Origin: Candidatus Obscuribacter sp.
Lineage (GTDB): Bacteria > Cyanobacteriota > Vampirovibrionia > Obscuribacterales > Obscuribacteraceae
Direction: 5' to 3'
DNA: 64,000 bases
NCBI GenBank assembly: GCA_016712465.1
Contig: JADJQZ010000001.1
Coordinates: 4,898,001-4,962,000, forward strand
The notes under the pieces were generated by a model, which was not told the DNA's origin, ran no database searches, and saw nothing but the letters and a program-made list of their open reading frames with translations. Below, one piece after another: positions 51,811-59,967 of the stretch. A program made the translations under genes and the position numbers. How positions within the stretch are numbered: the stretch's first letter is position 1; each line of letters begins with the position of its first letter.

Positions 51811-53176
51811 GGCAGATTACCAACCCCCTTGCGAATACCACGACGATAAAGACGATAAGCGAAAGCGGAATCAAGCGCTTCCAACCGAAATCCATGAGCT
51901 GGTCGATACGGAATCGGGGCAGAGTGCCGCGGATGAGAATCGCGAAAAATACCAGCGAATAGACTTTCAGGATAACCCAGAGGGTGGAGAAGAGCGTCTC
52001 AGGGTTGACCAAATGCAGAGTTTGAACCAGGAAGGAATCATTGAGTAAAGCAATTGCCTGCTTCAGCGGTGCAATGCTGTCAAGGATCCAGACCGGTATA
52101 GGGTTGTCGCCGCCACCCAGGAACATGACCGTAGCAATGCTGGAGACGACAAAGAGGTTGGTGAACTCAGCCAGGAAGAATATGGCGAATTTGATACCGC
52201 TATATTCGGTGTTGTAGCCGGAAACCAATTCAGATTCAGCTTCGGGCAAATCGAAAGGGATGCGGTTGATCTCAGCGCAAGCACCAGTCAAATACAACCA
52301 GAAGGCAATAATGGTTGAAATGATAAGTGCGCCCACTGCCAGGTAAGAAAGACCCGAGAACGGATAGCAGGTGGAAAGGATATTGCCCACAGGCTGCCCG
52401 GTTACGGTGCCGGCAAGAAACTTATCGATACCACTGAGCGCGCCGCCGCCGAGGATATTCCAATTAAGGATACCGCCGGCCTGTTGCTGGGTGATTTTGA
52501 CAAGATCCAGGGTGCCGGCCAGCACACAGATGGTGATGATGGAAAGCACCAGAGGGATCTCGTAACTAATAGCCTGGGCAGCGCTTCTCAAACCGCCGAC
52601 CAGAGAATACTTGTTGTTGGAAGACCAACCGGCCATAACCAGTGCCACCACCGGCACGGAAGCAGCCGCCAACACATAAAAGATACCGGTAGGTAAGTTT
52701 AGAACCTGGAAGAGTCCATGATTATTGGTGACGGCAGCCAGAAGCGGCACGGCGCCAAAGATGGAGGGAGCGAAGAAAACAATGGGCGCCAGGGTGAACA
52801 TGAAGGCATCGGCACCGGTGGGAGTAATGTCTTCCTTGAAGAGCAATTTGACCGCATCGGCGGCAGTTTGCAAATAACCGTCCGGTCCTACGATATTCGG
52901 TCCTTTGCGGACGGTGAAGAGAGCCAGGGCACGTCTTTCAATCAAAACCATGAACATGGCGTTGATGGGAATGAAGACCAGAATGGAGAGGACCGGAGTG
53001 AGGAAGCAAAGAATTTCATTGATCAGTAGCGCCTTTTCTCCCAGGCTGTTGGAGAGAATCATCGGCAAAAGAATTCCCACTGCCCAGGTAACCATCCACA
53101 CCGCCACAAAAACGATGGTCAGCCAGACTATGCTGAGGAGGGTCAATTTTCCGATTTCGTTGCCGTTTGAAATCAT
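51803..53176 (-). CDS. nuoH: NADH-quinone oxidoreductase subunit H
   Basis: 457 residues, longer than the usual 320-350 because of an added N-terminal helix pair and one or two inserted segments. Conserved core: VLIERRALALFTVRKGPN at the interface with the matrix arm, SSNNKYSLVGGLRSAAQAISYEIP, and the acidic loop INRIPFDLPEAESELVSGYNTEYSG, which sits near the quinone site. It anchors the matrix arm and forms the Q channel. It is preceded by nuoD at 73 bp and overlaps nuoI. Confidence 0.95.
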   Translation of the reverse strand: MISNGNEIGKLTLLSIVWLTIVFVAVWMVTWAVGILLPMILSNSLGEKALLINEILCFLTPVLSILVFIPINAMFMVLIERRALALFTVRKGPNIVGPDGYLQTAADAVKLLFKEDITPTGADAFMFTLAPIVFFAPSIFGAVPLLAAVTNNHGLFQVLNLPTGIFYVLAAASVPVVALVMAGWSSNNKYSLVGGLRSAAQAISYEIPLVLSIITICVLAGTLDLVKITQQQAGGILNWNILGGGALSGIDKFLAGTVTGQPVGNILSTCYPFSGLSYLAVGALIISTIIAFWLYLTGACAEINRIPFDLPEAESELVSGYNTEYSGIKFAIFFLAEFTNLFVVSSIATVMFLGGGDNPIPVWILDSIAPLKQAIALLNDSFLVQTLHLVNPETLFSTLWVILKVYSLVFFAILIRGTLPRFRIDQLMDFGWKRLIPLSLIVFIVVVFARGLVICHG

Positions 53177-53249
53177 TATTTCTCGATTTCCTTCACTACT
53201 ACTAGGTTTTCTTCTTGCTCTCGAACTTCCGTCTTGCGACGATTCGGCC

Positions 53250-54380
53250 TTATCTGTCTACGTCAGGCAAGATGACGTCGATAGAACCAAAGATTGCCAT
53301 GATGTCGGCAATGGGACTGTCAACCAGCAGTTCCGAAAGAACCGAGAGGTTGCAGAAAGAGGGATTGCGCCAGCGGAAACGGAAGGGCTTTTCACCACCG
53401 GTGGAAGTGACATAGCAGCCGAGAATGCCGCGCGGCGACTCAACAGCGGCAAAGCCTTCGCCGGCTTTGATACGCATACCGGCCATCTGTTTCTTGGCCA
53501 TGATTTCGCCTTCCGGAATCATGTCCAGGCACTGTTTGATAATCTCGTTGGACTGACGCATTTCCAGAATGCGAGCCATATATCTGTCCCAGGTATCGCC
53601 TTCTTTGTCATAGGTGATGACATCGAACTTGAGTTCAGGGAAGACCGAATAAGGCTTGGTGCGGCGCAAATCCAGCGGTATACCGGAACAGCGAATGCAG
53701 GGTCCGGTGACGCCGTAGTCTTTCGCCACTGACTGCTTGAGAATACCGACACCTTTGGTGCGCTTCAAGAAGATCGGGTTTTCGGTGACGATGGCTTCGT
53801 ATTCATCAATACGCTGAGGGAACTCATCGGTAAATTTCTTGACCCGCTGGAACCAGTCGGCCTTGGGATCTCTCTGTACACCACCGATGCGGATGTAGTT
53901 GAACATCATGCGCTGACCGGCAATCTCTTCCAGAAGATCGAGAAGCTTCTCTCTTTCCCGGAAGGGATAGAAGGGGAAGCCGAACATGGCACCAAGGTCG
54001 ATAAGGTAGGTACCGAGCCAGAGCAGGTGTGAAGTAATGCGGTTCATTTCGGAAACCAGTACTCGCAGGTACTCGGCCCGACGGGGAACGGTGATACCGT
54101 CTAATTGTTCGCAAGACCGGGCCATGGCCCAGGAGGTGAACATACCCGAAAGGTAATCAACCCGATCGATGAGGGCTTGATACTGGAACCAGGTGCGATT
54201 CTGCCCCTGCCATTCCTGGGCGCGATGCAGGTGACCAAGAATGGGCTCAACATGCCGCACCATCTCACCGTCCAGGGTGAGGATGAGGCGAAGTACGCCG
54301 TGAGTGGCAGGGTGTTGAGGACCCATGTTGATGATCATCTCATCAGTTTTCAGGTCCACATTTTGTAGTTCGGTAGCCAT
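53250..54380 (-). CDS. nuoD: NADH-quinone oxidoreductase subunit D
   Basis: 376 residues. The start NMGPQHPATHGVLRLILTLDG is canonical, with LGHLHRAQEW next and the C-terminal SIDVILPDVDR. NuoD forms with NuoB the quinone-binding pocket of the matrix arm. Length is typical for the stand-alone subunit; in several relatives C and D are fused, here they are separate. It follows nuoC at 39 bp. Confidence 0.96.
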   Translation of the reverse strand: MATELQNVDLKTDEMIINMGPQHPATHGVLRLILTLDGEMVRHVEPILGHLHRAQEWQGQNRTWFQYQALIDRVDYLSGMFTSWAMARSCEQLDGITVPRRAEYLRVLVSEMNRITSHLLWLGTYLIDLGAMFGFPFYPFREREKLLDLLEEIAGQRMMFNYIRIGGVQRDPKADWFQRVKKFTDEFPQRIDEYEAIVTENPIFLKRTKGVGILKQSVAKDYGVTGPCIRCSGIPLDLRRTKPYSVFPELKFDVITYDKEGDTWDRYMARILEMRQSNEIIKQCLDMIPEGEIMAKKQMAGMRIKAGEGFAAVESPRGILGCYVTSTGGEKPFRFRWRNPSFCNLSVLSELLVDSPIADIMAIFGSIDVILPDVDR

Positions 54381-54419
54381 CTCGAATGTCCTATTTATCT
54401 CTTCGTCTCTATCTGATCG

Positions 54420-54959
54420 TTAACGGAAGCTGTGGGGATTCTTGTCGTTGAGACCGTCCACCGGTTGCTTGTAGTCGCGCCGCAGCGGATGCCCTTCCCA
54501 ATCCCAGGGATTGAGTATGCGTCTCAAATAGGGATGACCGGAATAGCGAATTCCCACCAGATCGTAGGTCTCGCGTTCGTGCCAGTTTGCCGCCGACCAG
54601 AAGTTGGAAATGCTTGGAACCATCGGCAGTTTGCCTTCCGGCACATCGGTCTTCTTGATCATTACCTTGAGCACCAGTTCATTGGTGTGGGAATAAGACC
54701 AGAGGTGGTAGACGGAATCATAGGTGTCATTGTTGTCCACGCCCGATACGGTGATGAGCAAATCGAGCTTCACTTCCTGGCTGTTGCGCAGGAGCTTGAG
54801 GGCAGAGGGCAGATGCTCTGCTTGAATGGCAATGGTCTCTATGCCGCAGGAATCAGCCAACCTGGTGGTGGCAATACCATGCTCTTTCAAAAACTGCCCG
54901 TATTGACCGGGTTCCAGTGGAGCCTCGGGTTGTGCCGGTGGTTTTGCATCGTGTGTCAT
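54420..54959 (-). CDS. nuoC: NADH-quinone oxidoreductase subunit C
   Basis: 179 residues. Signature block: SNFWSAANWHERETYDLVGI, then HPYLRRILNPWDWEGHPLRRDY. NuoC is a hydrophilic subunit of the matrix arm that binds NuoD. It starts 47 bp after the nuoB stop. The N-terminal 25 residues are variable and proline-rich. Confidence 0.95.
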   Translation of the reverse strand: MTHDAKPPAQPEAPLEPGQYGQFLKEHGIATTRLADSCGIETIAIQAEHLPSALKLLRNSQEVKLDLLITVSGVDNNDTYDSVYHLWSYSHTNELVLKVMIKKTDVPEGKLPMVPSISNFWSAANWHERETYDLVGIRYSGHPYLRRILNPWDWEGHPLRRDYKQPVDGLNDKNPHSFR

Positions 54960-55006
54960 TGAAAGTCTCTACTTCTCTTCGTTTTCTACTGTCTACCAGT
55001 CAAATA

Positions 55007-55738
55007 CTAGTCTTTCTTCTCGCTTGCTTCTGCCTGTTTCTCTTCGCTCTTGAGGGCGATGGTGGCGCCACCCGCCAGCACGGCATCGGCTTCTTGTCTC
55101 GCCTCTTCCACGAGGTCGTCCACGAGTCTGCCGGTGTCGTAGTCTACGTAGCGCACTGCGCGCTGATTGTAAGTACGCTTCTTGCGCTCATGATAATTCT
55201 CGGTGCGGATTTTTTGTTGCAGTTTGAGCAAGGCATCAAGAATCGCTTCCGGTCTGGGAGGGCAACCGGGCAGGTAAACATCTACGGGGATGATTCTATC
55301 TACGCCCTGCACTACGGAATAACTGTCGTTGAACATGCCGCCGGTGATGGTGCAAGCCCCCATGGCAATCACGTACTTGGGCTCAGGCATCTGTTCGTAA
55401 AGAGTAATCAGTGCCGGAGCCATTTTTCTGGTGATGGTGCCGGCAGTAAGAATCATGTCGGCCTGCCTGGGGGTGGCGCGGAATACTTCGGAACCGAAGC
55501 GGGAAATATCGAAAGCCGACATCCCCACGCACATCATCTCGATGGCGCAGCATGAGGTTCCGAAAGTGAGGGGCCAGACGGAATTGGAGCGAGCCAGGTT
55601 AGCCACCGGCGATATGACCGGACTGAGCAATTCACCCAGTGCGTCGATGGCATGATCCAGAGAAGTCAGGGTGACGGTATCTTTCAACTCGTCGGGAACG
55701 TAGGGAGAACCTACCTTAATTAAGTTGCCTTCACTCAT
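55007..55738 (-). CDS. nuoB: NADH-quinone oxidoreductase subunit B
   Basis: 243 residues. N2-cluster ligands are in GTSCCAIEMM, MGACTITGGMF and LPGCPPRPEAI, all intact. PRQADMILTAGTITRKMAPAL is the helical region beside the quinone site. An added ~35-residue C-terminal tail rich in Glu/Ala/Lys is not standard. N2 passes electrons to quinone. The gene stands between nuoA and nuoC. Confidence 0.96.
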   Translation of the reverse strand: MSEGNLIKVGSPYVPDELKDTVTLTSLDHAIDALGELLSPVISPVANLARSNSVWPLTFGTSCCAIEMMCVGMSAFDISRFGSEVFRATPRQADMILTAGTITRKMAPALITLYEQMPEPKYVIAMGACTITGGMFNDSYSVVQGVDRIIPVDVYLPGCPPRPEAILDALLKLQQKIRTENYHERKKRTYNQRAVRYVDYDTGRLVDDLVEEARQEADAVLAGGATIALKSEEKQAEASEKKD

Positions 55739-55785
55739 AACCTTGTCCTACTCAAATCTAAAACTTCTAACTTGGAAAAACCTTT

Positions 55786-56244
55786 CTACTGCTCCCACTC
55801 GAGCGCTCCCTTCTTCCAGGCATAAGCCAAACCGGCCGTGAGAATGACCAGGAACAAACCAATCTCCATGGGCCCGATCATCTTCAGACCTAGCATGGTA
55901 CCGGCGTTGGCTGTGGACACTACACGGTTGAAAGCTTCCGTACCTAATAGGATGCGAGGAATGTTGTCGGTGGCCAGCAGCCAGGGAATGATGAATATGA
56001 CTTCGATATCGAAAAGTATGAACAACAACGCGTAGAGGTAATAGCGGATGTCGAACTGCACCAGTGCCTCTTGCAGAGGCTTCATACCGCACTCATAAGG
56101 TTGGTTTTTGGTGGGGTTGGGTCTGTGGTAACCCAGGGCCAATTGCAAGACCCAAGCCAGAAGAATCATACCCAGGGCCGGTAGAGCAAAGCCCACCACC
56201 ACAAAGATTACGATTTGAATTAGCTGCAGCGCACTTTGATCCAT
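55786..56244 (-). CDS. nuoA: NADH-quinone oxidoreductase subunit A
   Basis: 152 residues with three helices. Conserved: KNQPYECGMKPLQEA (with the conserved Cys), then the FDIEVIFIIPWLL loop-helix. It is in the membrane arm at the Q-site entrance. First gene of the nuoABCD-HIJK cluster, with a GAGGAAGG site upstream of the ATG. The other matrix-arm genes nuoE, F and G and the antiporter-like nuoL, M and N are not in the window. Confidence 0.95.
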   Translation of the reverse strand: MDQSALQLIQIVIFVVVGFALPALGMILLAWVLQLALGYHRPNPTKNQPYECGMKPLQEALVQFDIRYYLYALLFILFDIEVIFIIPWLLATDNIPRILLGTEAFNRVVSTANAGTMLGLKMIGPMEIGLFLVILTAGLAYAWKKGALEWEQ

Positions 56245-56780
56245 ATTGATCAGAGCCTTCCTCTTTATGTTGACTCTCTCAAATACTTACAATCAAGAGC
56301 GCTCATCTCTAGCGTATTTGCTTTCTTGCCAGACCGGATACTGCTTGCAGAATTCCTGTCCTTCTTTCGCTACTAAATTGGGCTTCCCGATTACCACTAT
56401 TCAAGAGGTTGTCTGTTCTCGACTCTAAAGCATACCAGGCCGGAGACAGGCCGGTGTGACACCTAGATTATAGCCAGGTAAGCACCAATCTCCCACCAGT
56501 TGTCAAAGTAAGCCTATAGACACATGTGGTCGGCAAATCGCCCTCTCAGTGAGAAAGTGGTAACCGTTAAAAGGAAACTCACCCGAAATTCTTTCCGGCT
56601 TTGTGCTGCATGGCTTTAAGTTAAGGTGAGCACTCCAGTTCTTTGAAAGCCTGAAAAAATCGAGATAAAACGAGCAACAACCAAGTAAATAAGCCAATCT
56701 CTAGCGATATATCCTGGAAACAATGGTTAACAAAATGAGCGCTCTTTTCTCGCCTCTTGTAGTCTCGACAATAGGAAGGA
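56245..56780. other. Intergenic region between nuoA and rnc
   Basis: 536 bp without a supported gene. It must hold the divergent promoters of the nuo cluster and rnc. A direct repeat (CAGGCCGG twice, near 56437-56453) is the only structure I see. I found no tRNA, riboswitch or other RNA by eye. Confidence 0.5.
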
Positions 56781-57563
56781 ATGAGGCACAGGAATCCCTT
56801 GAAAGCAGTAGCAATTACCAACATCGCCAGCGCACCCGTCAACACTAGAATTGAAAGTCCCATGAGTGGAAACCAACTGACCCCCAAACGTTTCAAAGAG
56901 CTTGATCAACTTTGCAACAAGCTCGGAGTAACGTGCGGTCGAATGGGTCTGGTCCACGAGGCACTCACCCACAGTTCCAGCGCCGTGGAAACACCGGGAG
57001 CAAAAGATAACGAAAGACTGGAATTCTTCGGGGATGCGGTCCTGCGCTTTGTCATAAGCGAATACTTGCTGGAACGCTTTCCCGATTACGATGAAGGCAA
57101 ACTGACCGAACTGCGCTCCGTACTTGTGTCAGACAAAGTACTGGCGGAAATAGCCCAGGAAATCGGTCTCAGTAAATACATCCTTTTGGGTCAAAAGGTG
57201 CAAATGCGCCCTTCCATAATGGCCCAGGCGATGGAAGCCCTGATTGGCGCCATCTATCAAGATCTCGGACTCTTCCATGTACAAACCCTATTGGTGCGGC
57301 TCTTCGGCAATCCCACTACGATTGCCGATCGGGATGAGGTAAAGGACAACTTCAAAGCCCAGTTGCAGGAATTTACCCAGTCCAGAGGGCAAGGTCTGCC
57401 CTGCTACCAGGTTCTGGAAACCGAAGGTCCGCCCCACGATCCGACCTTTAAAGTCTCCGTAGAGATTGCAGGTCAGATCATAGCCAGCGCCAGCGGCAAG
57501 TCGAAGAAAGCCGCCGAGCAGGAAGCAGCCAGACTGGCCTATGAAAAAGTGATCGCCTCCTGA
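56781..57563 (+). CDS. rnc: Ribonuclease III
   Basis: 260 residues. Cleaves double-stranded RNA in rRNA maturation and regulation. The signature NERLEFFGDAVLRFVISEYL holds the active-site acids, and AMEALIGAIYQD holds the further metal-binding acidic pair. The C-terminal double-stranded RNA-binding domain reads DNFKAQLQEFTQSRGQG and ends AAEQEAARLAYEKVI. The upstream ATG has AGGAAGGA very close (two bases); an internal ATG at 56862 is an alternative start but lacks a site. It is convergent with the coiled-coil gene, with a 34-bp gap and no hairpin. Confidence 0.95.
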   Translation: MRHRNPLKAVAITNIASAPVNTRIESPMSGNQLTPKRFKELDQLCNKLGVTCGRMGLVHEALTHSSSAVETPGAKDNERLEFFGDAVLRFVISEYLLERFPDYDEGKLTELRSVLVSDKVLAEIAQEIGLSKYILLGQKVQMRPSIMAQAMEALIGAIYQDLGLFHVQTLLVRLFGNPTTIADRDEVKDNFKAQLQEFTQSRGQGLPCYQVLETEGPPHDPTFKVSVEIAGQIIASASGKSKKAAEQEAARLAYEKVIAS

Positions 57564-57597
57564 GAGACGACCACCCTTCATTTATTGAGCAACTGAT

Positions 57598-58095
57598 TTA
57601 CTGTCTCAAGTCATCCAGAGTGGCTGCTTGCGGCTGTCCCGGTGCCGGTGCCGTGCCGGCGCTGCCTGTTTCACTGGGCGCCAGTTCGGAAGCATCGATA
57701 CGACCGGCAGTGGCCTCGGTCTTAGCCGGGCTTTCAGTCTTCTGGGCGCCTTCACCGACGGCAACCGAAGCCAGTTCGGTGGCTTTATTGCGCAAAATCA
57801 AAGCTTCCTTCTCAGCGCGAGCAGCCTTGTACTCCGCCTCGGCGGCACGCAAGTGAGCCTTGGCCGCTTCCAACTGCTGCCTGGCCTGCTCGGTGCGCTT
57901 GCGAAGAGCCTCCACCCGCTGATTGGTGCGCTCCATTTCAGCCGCGCCAACCGTACTTGTGGTCTCCGCAGGCTTTGCGCCCGAGAATTTCAAGAGCTCC
58001 AGTTGCGGCTTGGCATGAACCTGCCCAGCCGTTGCCAGTCCGGCGCTCAAGCCGATGGCCGAAACGACCAGTGTTAGATGACGTACTTTCCTCAT
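57598..58095 (-). CDS. Secreted coiled-coil protein
   Basis: 165 residues from the ATG at 58095, which has GGGGAG at eight bases; a longer frame upstream does not look coding. Signal peptide LTLVVSAIGLSAGLATAGQVHA. Residues ~55-105 are a coiled coil of Glu/Lys/Ala/Arg heptads (EMERTNQRVEALRKRTEQAR). The tail is Ala/Pro/Thr-rich. No family recognised. A promoter-like sequence lies about 70 bp upstream. Confidence 0.75.
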   Translation of the reverse strand: MRKVRHLTLVVSAIGLSAGLATAGQVHAKPQLELLKFSGAKPAETTSTVGAAEMERTNQRVEALRKRTEQARQQLEAAKAHLRAAEAEYKAARAEKEALILRNKATELASVAVGEGAQKTESPAKTEATAGRIDASELAPSETGSAGTAPAPGQPQAATLDDLRQ

Positions 58096-58174
58096 TTGTA
58101 AACTCCCCAACCCGACTTTCGGTGCAAAGCCGAATCTATAAAAACAACCAATGCCGGTACCTTTGTCGATGCTA

Positions 58175-58203
58175 ATTATAGTCAAGGGTTGCCCCGCTGG
58201 AAA
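58175..58203 (-). promoter_or_regulatory. Sigma-70-like promoter for the coiled-coil gene
   Basis: On the minus strand TTTCCA (four of six) is followed after 17 bp by a perfect TATAAT. It lies ~75 bp before the start of the gene. Predicted only. Confidence 0.4.
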
Positions 58204-58458
58204 CGTCTGCCAGACCCTCAAAAGATAGAATTGATGAGCCTTGGAGCCACCTTGAGCAAACCCGAAAACAAGCCGAAAACACATCCGGCGGCCATACATT
58301 AATACGTCGTTCACAGAGGCATTTGACCGGCAATCGCAAATACCCGCAGCATGCCCGAGCAGAAGCAGTGAGAGGCATGACCGGGCAATTGTTAGCGGAA
58401 AATAACCAGCCTTTGCAAGCACAAGTCTAAATGTTCACTTAAACCTCAAACACTTCTC

Positions 58459-58488
58459 TTGAAAGCTGGATATACATTGGTCTATATT
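58459..58488 (+). promoter_or_regulatory. Sigma-70-like promoter for rpsA
   Basis: TTGAAA and TATATT are 18 bp apart, the best promoter match in this region. It would give a 5' leader of roughly 225 bases for rpsA. Confidence 0.45.
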
Positions 58489-58720
58489 GTGGAACTCGCC
58501 AGTGCGCGACCCCTCTGAAGCGACCTCAAAATCGTCGGTAAGAGTAAGGTTGCGGCCCTGAAAGGCTTGTGCCCCAGGGGTCGTAAACTGATAAGTCGCG
58601 CAAGCAAAGAAACCATCCACGCGTACCCCGCCGGATGGAGATTCTTTCTAAGGCGCCTGTGGCTTGACGGCCCAAACCAAATCTACATGCAATTCATGCA
58701 AGAGTGGAGAACTACTGACA

Positions 58721-59866
58721 ATGATGCTAGTCGAGCCACCAATTCAAAAGGACAAGGGAGTGACAATTTCAGTGACAGAACAGCAGTTAGAAAACGCAAA
58801 ATCCGAATTCGAGCGTCTTCTTGAAGAATCTTTGAGTTTCAAGTTCGAGCAAGGCGACATCGTGCCGGGTAGCGTGGTGCGTATCGAGAGAGACGGTGTA
58901 CTCGTTGATGTGGGCGGCAAATCGGAAGGTTTCGTACCCCTCAAAGAAGTCTCCAACATGCCGGTTGACCATATCGAAGACGTTTGTAAGGTCGGAGAAA
59001 GCCTGGAGTTTTACATTCTCAGAGAAGAGAATGAAAACGGACAACTGACACTTTCACTGAAGCGTGTTGCTCAAGCCAGAGGCTGGGTACAGCTCGAAAA
59101 CATGAAGCGCAATGATGACACCATCCGCGCCAAAATTTCACAGGTCGTCAAAGGCGGCGTAGTGGTCGATGTCTACGGACTGAGAGGTTTCGTACCGGCA
59201 AGCCAACTGCGCGTCAAAGGCACCACACCGGAAGAACTGATCGGCATGGAAATCCCCATGAAGATTTTGGAAACCGACACCAAACGCAACAAGCTCATCC
59301 TCAGCCAGAGACTGGCTGTACAGGAAGAGAAAGCAGCCCAGAGAGAAAAAATCCTCTCCACTCTCGAATCCGGTCAAGTTGTTACCGGCGAAGTGGTCAG
59401 AATCGCAGACTTCGGTGCTTTCATCGATCTCGGCGGTCTCGACGGACTGCTTCCCATCTCGGAAATTTCCTGGGAGCGCGTTTCTCACCCATCCGACGTT
59501 CTCAAAGTTGGTCAGATGGTCACCACCAAGGTTCTCAAAGTGGACCAGGAAAAGGGTCATATCAGCTTGAGCCTCAAGCAGATGCAGCCTGATCCGTGGA
59601 AAGAAATCGAAGACAAGTTCAATGAAGGTCAAGTGGTCAACGGCACCGTCCGTAAGATCCAGAGCTTCGGCGCCTTCGTCCAGATTTATCCTGGTGTAGA
59701 TGCCCTTCTCCCGACCGTAGAAATGTCCGAAACTCCCACCACCAAACCGGAAGAAGTGGTACAGGTTGGACAGCAAGTGAAAGCCATCATCAAGAAGTTC
59801 TCTCCCAAAGAGCACAAAATCTCTTTGAGCCTCAAAGGCATGGATGTGAGCGACTTGCTCGGCTAA
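58721..59866 (+). CDS. rpsA: 30S ribosomal protein S1
   Basis: 381 residues from the ATG at 58721 (a TTG 57 bases before is possible). Four S1 RNA-binding repeats are visible: GDIVPGSVVRIERDGVLVDV; IRAKISQVVKGGVVVDVYG; GQVVTGEVVRIADFGAFIDL; GQVVNGTVRKIQSFGAFVQI. Each ends with an ISLSLK- or ILSQR-like strand. S1 helps mRNA bind the 30S subunit. Bacterial S1 has four to six repeats and cyanobacterial forms three, so four fits an intermediate type. The short leader-like N-terminus LEEPPIQ-like is variable. Confidence 0.93.
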   Translation: MMLVEPPIQKDKGVTISVTEQQLENAKSEFERLLEESLSFKFEQGDIVPGSVVRIERDGVLVDVGGKSEGFVPLKEVSNMPVDHIEDVCKVGESLEFYILREENENGQLTLSLKRVAQARGWVQLENMKRNDDTIRAKISQVVKGGVVVDVYGLRGFVPASQLRVKGTTPEELIGMEIPMKILETDTKRNKLILSQRLAVQEEKAAQREKILSTLESGQVVTGEVVRIADFGAFIDLGGLDGLLPISEISWERVSHPSDVLKVGQMVTTKVLKVDQEKGHISLSLKQMQPDPWKEIEDKFNEGQVVNGTVRKIQSFGAFVQIYPGVDALLPTVEMSETPTTKPEEVVQVGQQVKAIIKKFSPKEHKISLSLKGMDVSDLLG

Positions 59867-59900
59867 TTCTTCTAAAAAAGAATAGAAGCTCAGCTTACGT

Positions 59901-59930
59901 AAGACCCGCCCCCAACAGGGCGGGTCTTTT
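59901..59930 (+). terminator. Rho-independent terminator of rpsA
   Basis: AAGACCCGCCC and GGGCGGGTCTT flank a short CCAACA-like loop and run into TTTT. It is 35 bp after the rpsA stop, a clear intrinsic terminator. Confidence 0.88.
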
Positions 59931-59967
59931 GTTGCAACACTCAACTCACGAAAGCGATCGACCAGAA

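Larger units (their letters stand above)
58096..58720. other. Intergenic region and rpsA leader
   Basis: 625 bp between divergent starts. It holds a minus-strand promoter candidate near 58175-58203, a plus-strand promoter candidate at 58459-58488 and a leader of about 230 bases before the rpsA ATG. No RNA gene is recognised. Autoregulation of S1 through such a leader is known in E. coli. Confidence 0.5.

Noticed and set aside
58435..58620. Small minus-strand open frame upstream of rpsA
   Set aside because: It overlaps the promoter and leader, has no ribosome-binding site and no protein-like pattern.
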